A stretch of 64,000 nucleotides of DNA, from NCBI RefSeq assembly GCF_000381905.1, contig NZ_KB907269.1:32089-96088 (forward strand). The letters run 5' to 3'. The notes below the pieces were generated by a model that was given only the letters and a program-made list of their open reading frames with translations, was not told the DNA's origin and made no database searches. The position numbers were made by a program, and so were the translations under genes. Numbering within the stretch: position 1 is the stretch's first letter; each line of letters starts with the position of its first letter. Below are positions 15,575 through 23,532 of the stretch, piece by piece. The DNA comes from Paenibacillus fonticola DSM 21315. Its GTDB lineage: Bacteria; Bacillota; Bacilli; Paenibacillales; Paenibacillaceae.

Positions 15575-17563
15575 ATGCCTAATTTACTTCAAAAACGTTG
15601 GCACGGCTACCAAACCGTGTGGGTGTTCGCGCTGCAGCTTCTGCTCGTCATATTCGTCTCGTATTATAACTGGGTCCTTGGTCTGATCAGTTTATGCCTG
15701 GTCTGTGGCTTGACGTTCATCATGCTGCAGGCGGAACAGCGCTTTCGCAAGGAGCTCGTTCGTTATGTGACCGATCTGACTTACCGGATTAAACGAGTGG
15801 AAGGCGAGGCGGTGAGCCGGCTGCCGTTCGGTATTTTGCTCTATAGCGAGGAGCGCACGGTAGAGTGGCACAATCGATTTGTCAGCAGTATGTTTGGGCT
15901 CGACTCGGTTGTGGGACAACCGCTCACCGAGCTGCTTCCGTCACTTCCTTTACAGGCCCCCCGGGAGAAGAAGGATGCATCCGCACAGGCAAAGACTACG
16001 GTCGAGGCGGTCGTAGCAGACCGTCATTTTGAGTTGACGGTGCTGCATGATGAACGCCTGATTTACGTTCACGATGTGACTGAGCTGGCGATTCTTCGCA
16101 GCCGCTATGAGGACGAGAAGGCAGCGCTGGGCATCGTCATGCTAGACAACCTGGATGAGGCGACCCAGGGGATGGACGATCAGCAGCGCACGGCGCTTAT
16201 TGCGAGGGTGGCCACGGCTTTAACCGAATGGGCGAAGCAATATAGAGTCTATTTGCGAAGACTGTCCTCGGAGCGTTATTTGATGATGCTGAATCAAAAA
16301 TCGCTGAACGAACTGGAGCAGAGCCGGTTCGTCATCCTGGATGAGGTCCGCGAGATGACCGCGGACCTGAAGGTGCCGATGACGCTGAGCATCGGCCTCG
16401 GCTTTGGCACCGAGCGCTTCAGCGAACTGGGCGAGCTTGCCCAGTCGAGTCTCGATATGGCGCTCGGGCGCGGAGGGGACCAGGCCGCCGTGAAGGCCGG
16501 TCAGCGGCTCTCATTCTATGGCGGCAAGTCGGGCGCCATAGAGAAGCGGACGCGCGTACGGGCGCGCGTCATCGCGCATGCTCTCCGCGATTTGATGCAG
16601 GAGAGCGACAAGGTCATTATTATGGGCCACCGAATGCCGGACCTGGATGTCATCGGTGCCTCAATCGGGGTGCTGAAGGCGGCCGATATGTACAAGGTGG
16701 AGGCCCATATCGTGCTGGATGAGAAAAACCCGGGCATCGACCGCTTAATGGAGCGTATTGAGAAGGAAGAAGCGCTGCGCCGCAGGTTTATTACCTCGGA
16801 GCATGCTCTGGATATAATGACCGAGCATACGCTGCTGGTCGTCGTCGATACGCATAAGGCATCGATGACGATGGAGCCGAAGCTGGTGGAAGAGGCCAGC
16901 CGGGTCGTCGTCGTCGACCATCACCGCCGCGGCGAGGAGTTCATCAACGACGCGGTGCTCGTCTATTTGGAGCCTTATGCATCCTCGGCCAGCGAGCTAG
17001 TCACCGAGCTGATACAGTATATCCATGAGAAGGTGGAGCTCAGCCCGTTGGAGGCAACGACCTTGCTTGCAGGAATTACGGTGGACACGAAGCATTTCGC
17101 GCTCCATACTGGATCGCGTACGTTCGAGGCTGCGGCATTCCTGCGGCGCATCGGTGCGGACAGCGTGATGGTGCAGCGAGTCCTGAAGGAAGACCTGCAG
17201 GAATATATCGCTAAAGCCGATATTATAAAGCATGCGCGCATGCTTTATAATCATATCGCTCTGGCGGTGACGGAGCCGAACCGTAAAATTCCGCAGCTGC
17301 TGATCGCCCAGGTGGCGGACACGCTGCTGAACATGACGAATGTGCTGGCTTCATTCGTCATTAGCGAGCGGCCAGACGGCTTGATTGGCATTAGCGCCCG
17401 CTCGCTAGGGAACATGAATGTTCAGATGGTTATGGAGCGGCTTGGCGGTGGCGGGCATCTGACGAACGCTGCCGTGCAATTGGAAGGAACCCAGGCTGAG
17501 GCAGAAAGAAGACTGCTGCAGGTGCTGGATGAAATAGAAAAGGAAGAGGGGTTATTCGAATGA
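15575..17563 (+). CDS. gdpP: Cyclic-di-AMP phosphodiesterase GdpP
   Basis: A 662-residue protein. Two N-terminal transmembrane helices (about 10-55) are followed by a degenerate PAS domain (about 75-170), a degenerate GGDEF domain (about 175-305) and a DHH/DHHA1 phosphodiesterase (about 340-660). The catalytic motifs are GHRMPDLDVIGAS, VVVVDHH and GGGGHLTNAA. GdpP degrades c-di-AMP, which controls potassium uptake and wall homeostasis. It sits between yybS and rplI, as in Bacillus (yybT); its stop overlaps the rplI start (ATGA). Confidence 0.97.
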   Translation: MPNLLQKRWHGYQTVWVFALQLLLVIFVSYYNWVLGLISLCLVCGLTFIMLQAEQRFRKELVRYVTDLTYRIKRVEGEAVSRLPFGILLYSEERTVEWHNRFVSSMFGLDSVVGQPLTELLPSLPLQAPREKKDASAQAKTTVEAVVADRHFELTVLHDERLIYVHDVTELAILRSRYEDEKAALGIVMLDNLDEATQGMDDQQRTALIARVATALTEWAKQYRVYLRRLSSERYLMMLNQKSLNELEQSRFVILDEVREMTADLKVPMTLSIGLGFGTERFSELGELAQSSLDMALGRGGDQAAVKAGQRLSFYGGKSGAIEKRTRVRARVIAHALRDLMQESDKVIIMGHRMPDLDVIGASIGVLKAADMYKVEAHIVLDEKNPGIDRLMERIEKEEALRRRFITSEHALDIMTEHTLLVVVDTHKASMTMEPKLVEEASRVVVVDHHRRGEEFINDAVLVYLEPYASSASELVTELIQYIHEKVELSPLEATTLLAGITVDTKHFALHTGSRTFEAAAFLRRIGADSVMVQRVLKEDLQEYIAKADIIKHARMLYNHIALAVTEPNRKIPQLLIAQVADTLLNMTNVLASFVISERPDGLIGISARSLGNMNVQMVMERLGGGGHLTNAAVQLEGTQAEAERRLLQVLDEIEKEEGLFE

Positions 17564-18003
17564 AGGTAATTTTCTTGAAGGACGTAAAGGGTCAAGGCAA
17601 AAAAGGGGAAGTCAAAAATGTATCCGAAGGGTACGCGCACAACTTTTTGCTGCCGCGGGGACTTGCCCGCCTGGCGACGGACGGTAATTTAAAGACGCTA
17701 GAGGTTCAGAACGCAGCGGAAGAGAAGCGTAAGGAGCAAGAGAAGGAAGAAGCGATTCAGCTCGGCGCGAAGCTGGAAGAAATGACGGTAACGGTGAAGG
17801 CCAAGGCAGGGGAAGGCGGCCGCTTATTCGGCGCAATTACTAACAAACAGATCGCGGAGGCGCTAAGCCAAGCGGGTGTGAAAATCGACAGACGTAAAAT
17901 CGAGCTGGCTGAGCCGATCCGGACGCTGGGCGTCACTCAGGTGCCGGTGAAGCTTCACCCCGACGTGAAATCAACGTTTAAGGTTCAAGTAACGGAGGAA
18001 TAA
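17560..18003 (+). CDS. rplI: 50S ribosomal protein L9
   Basis: A 147-residue protein starting MKVIFLKDVKGQGKKGEVKN, with GYAHNFLLPRGLA, a long central helix and the C-terminal domain GRLFGAITNKQIAEAL. L9 binds 23S rRNA and stabilises the L1 stalk region. It overlaps gdpP by 4 bp and is followed by the helicase gene 1 bp after its stop. Confidence 0.98.
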   Translation: MKVIFLKDVKGQGKKGEVKNVSEGYAHNFLLPRGLARLATDGNLKTLEVQNAAEEKRKEQEKEEAIQLGAKLEEMTVTVKAKAGEGGRLFGAITNKQIAEALSQAGVKIDRRKIELAEPIRTLGVTQVPVKLHPDVKSTFKVQVTEE

Positions 18004-18004
18004 A

Positions 18005-19366
18005 ATGGGCGGAGATCAGTTTTTCGACCGTATTCCCCCACAGAACCTGGAAGCGGAACAGGCGGTGCTCGGCGCTATATTGCTTCAGTCGGAGGCGCTT
18101 ATTACGGCGATGGAGCGGGTGCGGACGGAAGATTTCTATGATCCTCCCCACCAATTGATCTATGATGCGATGGTTCAACTTGGCGAGGAAGGTCAGCCGA
18201 TTGACCTTATTACGCTAACGTCAAAGCTTCAGGATCGGGGGCAGCTGGAGGATATCGGCGGAGTCAGCTATTTGGCTAAGCTGGCGAATGCGGTGCCTAC
18301 GGCGGCTAACGTCGATTACTACGCTCGAATCATAGAAGAGAAGTCGATGCTGCGCCGCTTGATTCGGACGGCGACGCAAATCGTCAGCGAGGGCTATGCG
18401 GGCGGCGAGGATGTCGGCGGATTGCTGAGCGATGCGGAGCGGAAGATCCTCGAAATTTCCAACAGCCGATCAGGCAGTGGCTTTATCGCGATTCGCGACG
18501 TCTTGATGGAAGTGTTCGAAAAGGTGGAGGAGCTCCACCAAAACCGGGGCAATACTACGGGAATCCCTTCAGGCTTTGTCGATCTGGACCGGATGACTTC
18601 CGGATTCCAGCGTAACGACCTGATTATCGTTGCCGCCCGTCCTTCCGTGGGTAAGACGGCGTTCGCCCTGAACATCGCTCAGAACGTCGCTGTACGGGCT
18701 AAAGAGACCGTTGCGATTTTCAGTCTGGAGATGTCGGCGGCTCAGCTCGTTCAGCGGATGATTTGTGCGGAGGCGAATCTGGACGCGGGAGTTATGCGGA
18801 CAGGCGATTTTAAAAATGATGACGATTGGTCCAAGCTGACGATGGGGATTGCCGCATTGTCAGAATCGGAGATTTATATCGATGATACGCCTGGGATAAC
18901 GGTGGCCGATATTCGGGCGAAGTGCCGCCGGCTCCAGAAGGAGAAGGGCCTCGGTATGATTGTGATCGATTACCTGCAGCTCATTCATGGACGCGGCAAA
19001 GCCGGCGAGAACCGGCAGCAGGAGGTTTCGGAAATATCCCGTACCCTGAAGCAGATCGCCCGTGAGCTCGAGGTTCCGGTTATCGCTCTGTCCCAACTTA
19101 GCCGGGGCGTAGAGCAGCGGCAGGACAAGCGGCCGATGATGTCCGACTTGCGGGAATCCGGTTCGATCGAGCAGGATGCGGATATCGTCGCATTCTTATA
19201 CCGGGATGATTACTACAACCAAGAGACGGAGAAAAAGAACATCATCGAGATTATCATTGCCAAGCAGCGTAACGGCCCGGTAGGCACCGTTGAGCTGGTG
19301 TTCCTGAAGAACTTCAATAAGTTCGCGAATTACGAACGTGCGCATACTGACGCGTTTGCGGGATAA
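18005..19366 (+). CDS. dnaB: Replicative DNA helicase
   Basis: A 453-residue protein (DnaC in Bacillus naming). The N-terminal primase-interaction domain begins DRIPPQNLEAEQAVLGAIL. The RecA-like motor carries Walker A ARPSVGKTAFALN, SLEMSAAQLVQRM, Walker B GMIVIDYLQL and the QLSRGVEQR arginine region. It unwinds DNA at the fork as a hexamer. It is the last gene before a terminator; GAGGAATAAA supplies the ribosome site. Confidence 0.98.
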   Translation: MGGDQFFDRIPPQNLEAEQAVLGAILLQSEALITAMERVRTEDFYDPPHQLIYDAMVQLGEEGQPIDLITLTSKLQDRGQLEDIGGVSYLAKLANAVPTAANVDYYARIIEEKSMLRRLIRTATQIVSEGYAGGEDVGGLLSDAERKILEISNSRSGSGFIAIRDVLMEVFEKVEELHQNRGNTTGIPSGFVDLDRMTSGFQRNDLIIVAARPSVGKTAFALNIAQNVAVRAKETVAIFSLEMSAAQLVQRMICAEANLDAGVMRTGDFKNDDDWSKLTMGIAALSESEIYIDDTPGITVADIRAKCRRLQKEKGLGMIVIDYLQLIHGRGKAGENRQQEVSEISRTLKQIARELEVPVIALSQLSRGVEQRQDKRPMMSDLRESGSIEQDADIVAFLYRDDYYNQETEKKNIIEIIIAKQRNGPVGTVELVFLKNFNKFANYERAHTDAFAG

Positions 19367-19385
19367 CGGGAAAATTATTAATTAT

Positions 19386-19425
19386 TAAATAACTAAATAA
19401 CTAAATAACTAAATAACTAAATAAC
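19386..19425. repeat. Five tandem copies of TAAATAAC
   Basis: Five perfect 8-bp units follow the dnaB stop by about 20 bp. This is a simple-sequence array likely to vary in copy number between strains; it lies before the terminator and outside coding sequence. Confidence 0.95.
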
Positions 19426-19445
19426 GGTATTGTCTATTTACATTT

Positions 19446-19493
19446 AGCCGCTTGGGGCATTCGTGGGAACGACTGGCTCCGAGCGGCTTTTTT
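19446..19493 (+). terminator. Terminator of the yybS-gdpP-rplI-dnaB operon
   Basis: AGCCGCT (19446-19452) pairs with AGCGGCT (19482-19488), with an extra CTTGGGG/CTCCGAG-type inner part, and runs into six Ts. Confidence 0.8.
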
Positions 19494-19578
19494 GCGTTAT
19501 CTTTTTTCCCTTTATGAAGGTTGAAATCTTTTTCTATCGTCCATACTGGTAGGTAGAAGACGTAGAAGGAGGTTTAAG

Positions 19579-20526
19579 ATGAGGTGGGTTACTTGGGTTT
19601 CTTGGCTGGTAAAGCTATCGATTACTGTCATTATGGTCAGCATGCTAACCGTGACCACGACCGGTTATGTCGTGAACTGGTATATTCAATCGCTGCTGGG
19701 CAGTTATAACATACCTCTTGAAGTGCAATCGCCTACTCTTGGAAGCATGATGAAGGGCATGCTGGGCTTTGGAGGTCCAGTAACAGACAGCAAAAATCCG
19801 GGCGGCAGGAATACAGGCGAGGCTGAAAATAAAAATAGGAATGCAAGTGTGAATACAGGGACCGGTGGAAGCAGCAATGGAAACAGCAATGGAAACAGCA
19901 ATGGAAGCAGCAATGGAAGCAGCATTGGGAACAGCAATGAGAATAGTTATGGAAATAGTGCCGGGAATGGTAGGGACAATAGCGGGGGTGGCAGCGGTAT
20001 AGGCCTCGGCACCGGTAATGGCGCCGGCAATGGCAACAACAACGGCAGCGGCAACAACAACGGCAGCGGCAACAACAACAACAACAGCAACGAGCCCAAT
20101 CGTCCCGTCGAAGACGGGGTGAATGCGGAAGAGGGTACTCCTGAGGACGCACTCCCGGTGATGGGGGGGATGGCTTCCGGCCAGTCGCAGCAGTCGCAAC
20201 AGGCGCAGTCCCAACAATCGCAGCAGTCCCAACAATCTCAACAGACGCGACAACAGTCCCAGCAGGATGCGCGGGGGAGCCAGGATCAGGTAGTTGTCAT
20301 TTCCCCGGATGATTTATTGGCCAAAAAGGATGGGCTGCCCGACCAGCAGAAAGAAGAGATTTTTAATATCCTGATGTCCAAGCTTCCAGAGGACGAAATG
20401 CAGAAGATGACCGAGGCCATGGAGGGCGGATTGACCGAATCTGAAATGATAGAGATTCAGCAAATTTTGTCCAAGCATTTAGATAAAGAACAGTATGCAA
20501 AGGTTATGGATATGCTCAAAAAATAA
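19579..20526 (+). CDS. Membrane-anchored low-complexity protein of unknown function
   Basis: A 315-residue protein. One N-terminal membrane segment (about 10-32) is followed by a short folded stretch. Next comes a long disordered linker: Asn/Gly/Ser repeats (NGNS/NGSS units, about 95-175), then a Gln/Ser block (SQQSQQ units, about 202-230). The C-terminal 80 residues look folded and helical (LPDQQKEEIFNILMSKLPEDE ... DKEQYAKVMDMLKK). I do not recognise the family. The helical tail would sit outside the cell if the N-terminus is a signal anchor. A good GAAGGAGG ribosome site precedes the ATG, and a terminator follows. The DNA repeats make length variation likely. Confidence 0.8.
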   Translation: MRWVTWVSWLVKLSITVIMVSMLTVTTTGYVVNWYIQSLLGSYNIPLEVQSPTLGSMMKGMLGFGGPVTDSKNPGGRNTGEAENKNRNASVNTGTGGSSNGNSNGNSNGSSNGSSIGNSNENSYGNSAGNGRDNSGGGSGIGLGTGNGAGNGNNNGSGNNNGSGNNNNNSNEPNRPVEDGVNAEEGTPEDALPVMGGMASGQSQQSQQAQSQQSQQSQQSQQTRQQSQQDARGSQDQVVVISPDDLLAKKDGLPDQQKEEIFNILMSKLPEDEMQKMTEAMEGGLTESEMIEIQQILSKHLDKEQYAKVMDMLKK

Positions 20527-20619
20527 ATGGAGCCCCTTCCACTATGATACCATGATAGCGGTTCCATTCACAGAATTGTAAATAAAATACTTGCTGGGTA
20601 TTTTAGTAAAAGATAAGTT

Positions 20620-20644
20620 AAACCCGCTCCTGGAGCGGGTTTTT
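20620..20644 (+). terminator. Terminator after the low-complexity protein
   Basis: AAACCCGCTC pairs with GAGCGGGTTT around a CTG loop, followed by Ts. Confidence 0.9.
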
Positions 20645-20766
20645 GCCATTTGTGAACATAGTTGAAATCCGGGAGGATCGTATGCTAAAGTAGACGATAG
20701 TGACAAAAGGTTAAAAATTTGAAACTATTTATTGTCGAATAGAGTCAAATAAAAAAGGAGATTACC

Positions 20767-22308
20767 ATGAAAGGTTTCAGGGGAAGACTCGGGCTTGATT
20801 GGCTCACGGAGCGGTTTCAGTCCGTAGTTCGGAGCATCAGGCTAAGCCACAATCTACCGAAAAATGAGCAAGATGTTATAGATAGCATGGATAAAGGGCG
20901 GAAAATGACATTACGCAGAGTCAAAGCCGGGGCAGCCGCAGCCGTACTTACAACAGGCCTGTTATTGGCCGGTTACCAATACGCGCAGGCGCATACGGTA
21001 ACCTATTACCATGTTATGCTCCATGACGAGGAGATCGGGACGATCGATAGCGAGGAGCAGCTGCAGGAGCTCTACAAGCGCAAAGAGCAGGAGTACGCCG
21101 AGAAGTATCCGCAGGCGGATATGGTCGTTAATACGAAGGGCATTACAACGGTCGAGGCGAAGAAGTATAAAGCCAAGATAGACACGGAGGCGACTCTGTC
21201 CAAGCTGAATGAGAGGCTGACGGGTTACTCCCGGGGGGTGGAGCTGAAGGTCGATGGAAAGACCATCGCGATCGTGAAGGATCAGGCTACGGCAAACGCG
21301 ATTCTGGAGCAAGTGAAGGGGAAATACATACCGGGCACTTCATCCAATAATGCGGCTTCCAAAATTAAATTAGTGAGCAGCAATCCGAACGCGGCCAAGA
21401 AGCAAAACGGCGTTGAGGTGGAATCCGCTGAAATCATCGAGGATGTGACGCAGGTTCCCGTGAAGACGGATCCGAACAAGGTGCTGAGCGCTGAGGAGGC
21501 GGTGCAGCGCATCGTAGAGGGCAGCGAGGCAGCGATCACCTACATCGTTCGCGAGGGGGATACGATTTCATCCATTGCTAAGCGGTACGGGGTGACTCAG
21601 AAGGAATTGTTCGCGAGGAACCCAGGCGTTCAGGAGAAAACGATGCAAATCGGCACAGAGCTGAACGTGAAGGCTTTGAAGCCTGCTCTTACCGTAAAGA
21701 CGGTTGAGCTGGTATCCGAGGAAATCGTCACCGAACCAGAGGTGGTCATTCAGAAGAACGCGGATATGCAGGCGGGTCAGTCCAAGGTTGTGGCGGAAGG
21801 GCAAAGCGGCCTGAAGATCATGGATTACCGGCTGACCAAAGAGAACGGCGAGGTGATCGCTGAGGAATGGCTTGGCCATGAGGTGATTAAGGCATCATCG
21901 CCGCGCATCATCATGAAAGGAACGAAGATCGTCGGCGAGGGCAGCGGGCAGTTCGCGTGGCCGGTATCGGGCGCACGAATGACGAGCAGCTACGGCGAGC
22001 GTTGGGGCCGAACCCATAAAGGTATCGATCTGGTCTCCTCGAATCGGAACATTCTTGCCGCAGATGAAGGAGTTATCAGCTTTGCAGGCGTCAAATCCGG
22101 TTATGGCAATGTTATTATTATTAATCATAATAACGGATATGAGACACTGTATGGGCATCTGAGCAAGATCAGCGTCAAGAAAGGCGAGATCGTCGAGAAA
22201 GGCGCAAAAATCGGGGTTATGGGCAGCACGGGACGTTCCACCGGCACTCATTTACATTTTGAAATTCATAAAAACGGCAGCGTCCAGAACCCAATGAAGT
22301 ATCTATAA
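20767..22308 (+). CDS. LysM-G5-M23 cell-wall endopeptidase
   Basis: A 513-residue exported protein. A transmembrane or signal segment lies at about 57-75 after a 55-residue cytoplasmic stretch. A LysM domain at about 258-302 (YIVREGDTISSIAKRYGV) binds peptidoglycan, and a G5-like domain follows at about 305-385. The M23 metallopeptidase is at the C-terminus, with zinc ligands in HKGIDL and THLHFEIH and the YGHLSK loop. It would cut peptide cross-links in the wall. M23 hydrolases are often WalR targets and walRK lies 7 kb away; I did not find a convincing WalR box here. A weak TTGAAA/TAAAGT promoter is possible at 20662-20691. Confidence 0.93.
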   Translation: MKGFRGRLGLDWLTERFQSVVRSIRLSHNLPKNEQDVIDSMDKGRKMTLRRVKAGAAAAVLTTGLLLAGYQYAQAHTVTYYHVMLHDEEIGTIDSEEQLQELYKRKEQEYAEKYPQADMVVNTKGITTVEAKKYKAKIDTEATLSKLNERLTGYSRGVELKVDGKTIAIVKDQATANAILEQVKGKYIPGTSSNNAASKIKLVSSNPNAAKKQNGVEVESAEIIEDVTQVPVKTDPNKVLSAEEAVQRIVEGSEAAITYIVREGDTISSIAKRYGVTQKELFARNPGVQEKTMQIGTELNVKALKPALTVKTVELVSEEIVTEPEVVIQKNADMQAGQSKVVAEGQSGLKIMDYRLTKENGEVIAEEWLGHEVIKASSPRIIMKGTKIVGEGSGQFAWPVSGARMTSSYGERWGRTHKGIDLVSSNRNILAADEGVISFAGVKSGYGNVIIINHNNGYETLYGHLSKISVKKGEIVEKGAKIGVMGSTGRSTGTHLHFEIHKNGSVQNPMKYL

Positions 22309-22419
22309 GTGATGAAATATCCTAAGTATAGAGGAAGCTCAACACAGAAGTATACGCTTTGTACTGAAAACCTGACTTTTTGAATACTCATTTTAGTACA
22401 ATTTCAGTACCGTTTAAAT

Positions 22420-22479
22420 AAAAATGGCCCGCGCGTCGGGCGTTCCAGATGGAACGCCGTCGCGCAAGGCCATTTTTTT
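22420..22479. terminator. Bidirectional terminator between M23 peptidase and efflux operon
   Basis: AAAAATGGCC and GGCCATTTTT form the outer stem, with CGCGCG/CGCGC next. A perfect inner 8-bp stem GGCGTTCC/GGAACGCC has an AGAT loop. T runs flank it on both strands, so it serves both convergent units. Confidence 0.88.
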
Positions 22480-22482
22480 AGT

Positions 22483-23532
22483 TCAATTCGCCGCAACTGC
22501 TTCGACTTCTTGCTTGTCTTTCAACTGGTGCTGACCGGACACCACGACCTGGTCTTCCAAGGCCAAGCCGGTGATGACCTCCTGAAACAGTTCGTTGAGG
22601 CGTCCCAGTTCTACTTGCCGCTTCTCAACTTTGCCTCCGGAGAAAATATAGACGTAAGTGTTGCTCTCTTCCCGGATAATTGCCGTAGTCGGGATGGTGA
22701 GTACTTCCTGCTCTGCCTCATCAGTCAGACGCAGCTGTACCTTTGTTCCCGGCTTCAACGCTAGGTTCGCGTTGTCGGCTTGCAGCTCCAGCTCATAGGT
22801 TCTGTTCATCGTGTCCATGATGTCGGCGAAATAGATAATTTTCCCCTTGTACAGCTGCTCCGGCTGATCGGTGGCATAGAATGAAAGCTCGGTTTTGCCT
22901 TTAAGGAACTTGGCATTTTCTTCTGTGATGTTCGCCTTAATCTTGACCGGGTTGATCTGCTGGATTTTGCCGACGATTCCTTGGCTTATGATCATGCCGG
23001 ACTCAATCGTGAAATCGGTCAGAATGCCGCTGATCGGCGCGGTCACTTTATAATTGTCCAAGGTGCGATTGATTTGCTCGATATCGATTTGCGCCATTTT
23101 AATCTGATCTCTTAGCGGCTGTAGGGCATCGGGATCGTCTTGCATGGCAAATTGCCCTTCTTTCAGACTTTCTTGGGCCGTGCGGAGTCCGATTTCCGCT
23201 TTTTGCTTCTGCAGCAGCACGTCGGCCGGATCCAGTTCAAACAGCAGTTCCCCCTGTTTTACCTGATCACCGCGGCTTTTCAACGCTTTAAGCACGTCGC
23301 CGCTTGCTTTGACGACGACATCCCTTTCGGCCGAAGCTGTCACTTCGGCTACCGTTTCCTGCGGAGCGCCAATGCTTCTCTTTTGAACTTCACTGATCTT
23401 TACAGACGGTTTCTGGACGTTCTGCACTTCCATTTGAGTTTCCTGAGGGGCATTGCAGCCGGCCAGGACTATTCCGCCCACGGCCAGTAATGCACAGCCC
23501 ATTATAATTTTGATCCATCTATTATTTCTCAT
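22483..23532 (-). CDS. RND efflux adaptor (HlyD/MFP family) lipoprotein
   Basis: A 349-residue protein. A signal peptide with lipobox LAGC at about residues 23-26 is followed by the membrane-fusion-protein layout: a barrel-sandwich hybrid (VVKASGDVLKALKSRGDQVKQGELLFELDP), a short helical hairpin, the matching half (YKVTAPISGILTDFTIESGMII) and a beta-barrel. It couples to the RND pump encoded just upstream, with overlapping stop and start. In a monoderm host it probably links the pump to the wall space rather than to an outer membrane channel. Confidence 0.92.
   Translation of the reverse strand: MRNNRWIKIIMGCALLAVGGIVLAGCNAPQETQMEVQNVQKPSVKISEVQKRSIGAPQETVAEVTASAERDVVVKASGDVLKALKSRGDQVKQGELLFELDPADVLLQKQKAEIGLRTAQESLKEGQFAMQDDPDALQPLRDQIKMAQIDIEQINRTLDNYKVTAPISGILTDFTIESGMIISQGIVGKIQQINPVKIKANITEENAKFLKGKTELSFYATDQPEQLYKGKIIYFADIMDTMNRTYELELQADNANLALKPGTKVQLRLTDEAEQEVLTIPTTAIIREESNTYVYIFSGGKVEKRQVELGRLNELFQEVITGLALEDQVVVSGQHQLKDKQEVEAVAAN

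Noticed and set aside
19645..20253. Long minus-strand ORFs opposite the low-complexity gene (202 and 139 codons)
   Set aside because: They are antisense shadows of the Asn/Ser/Gln repeats, giving Leu/Cys/Arg-rich nonsense; the plus frame has the ribosome site.
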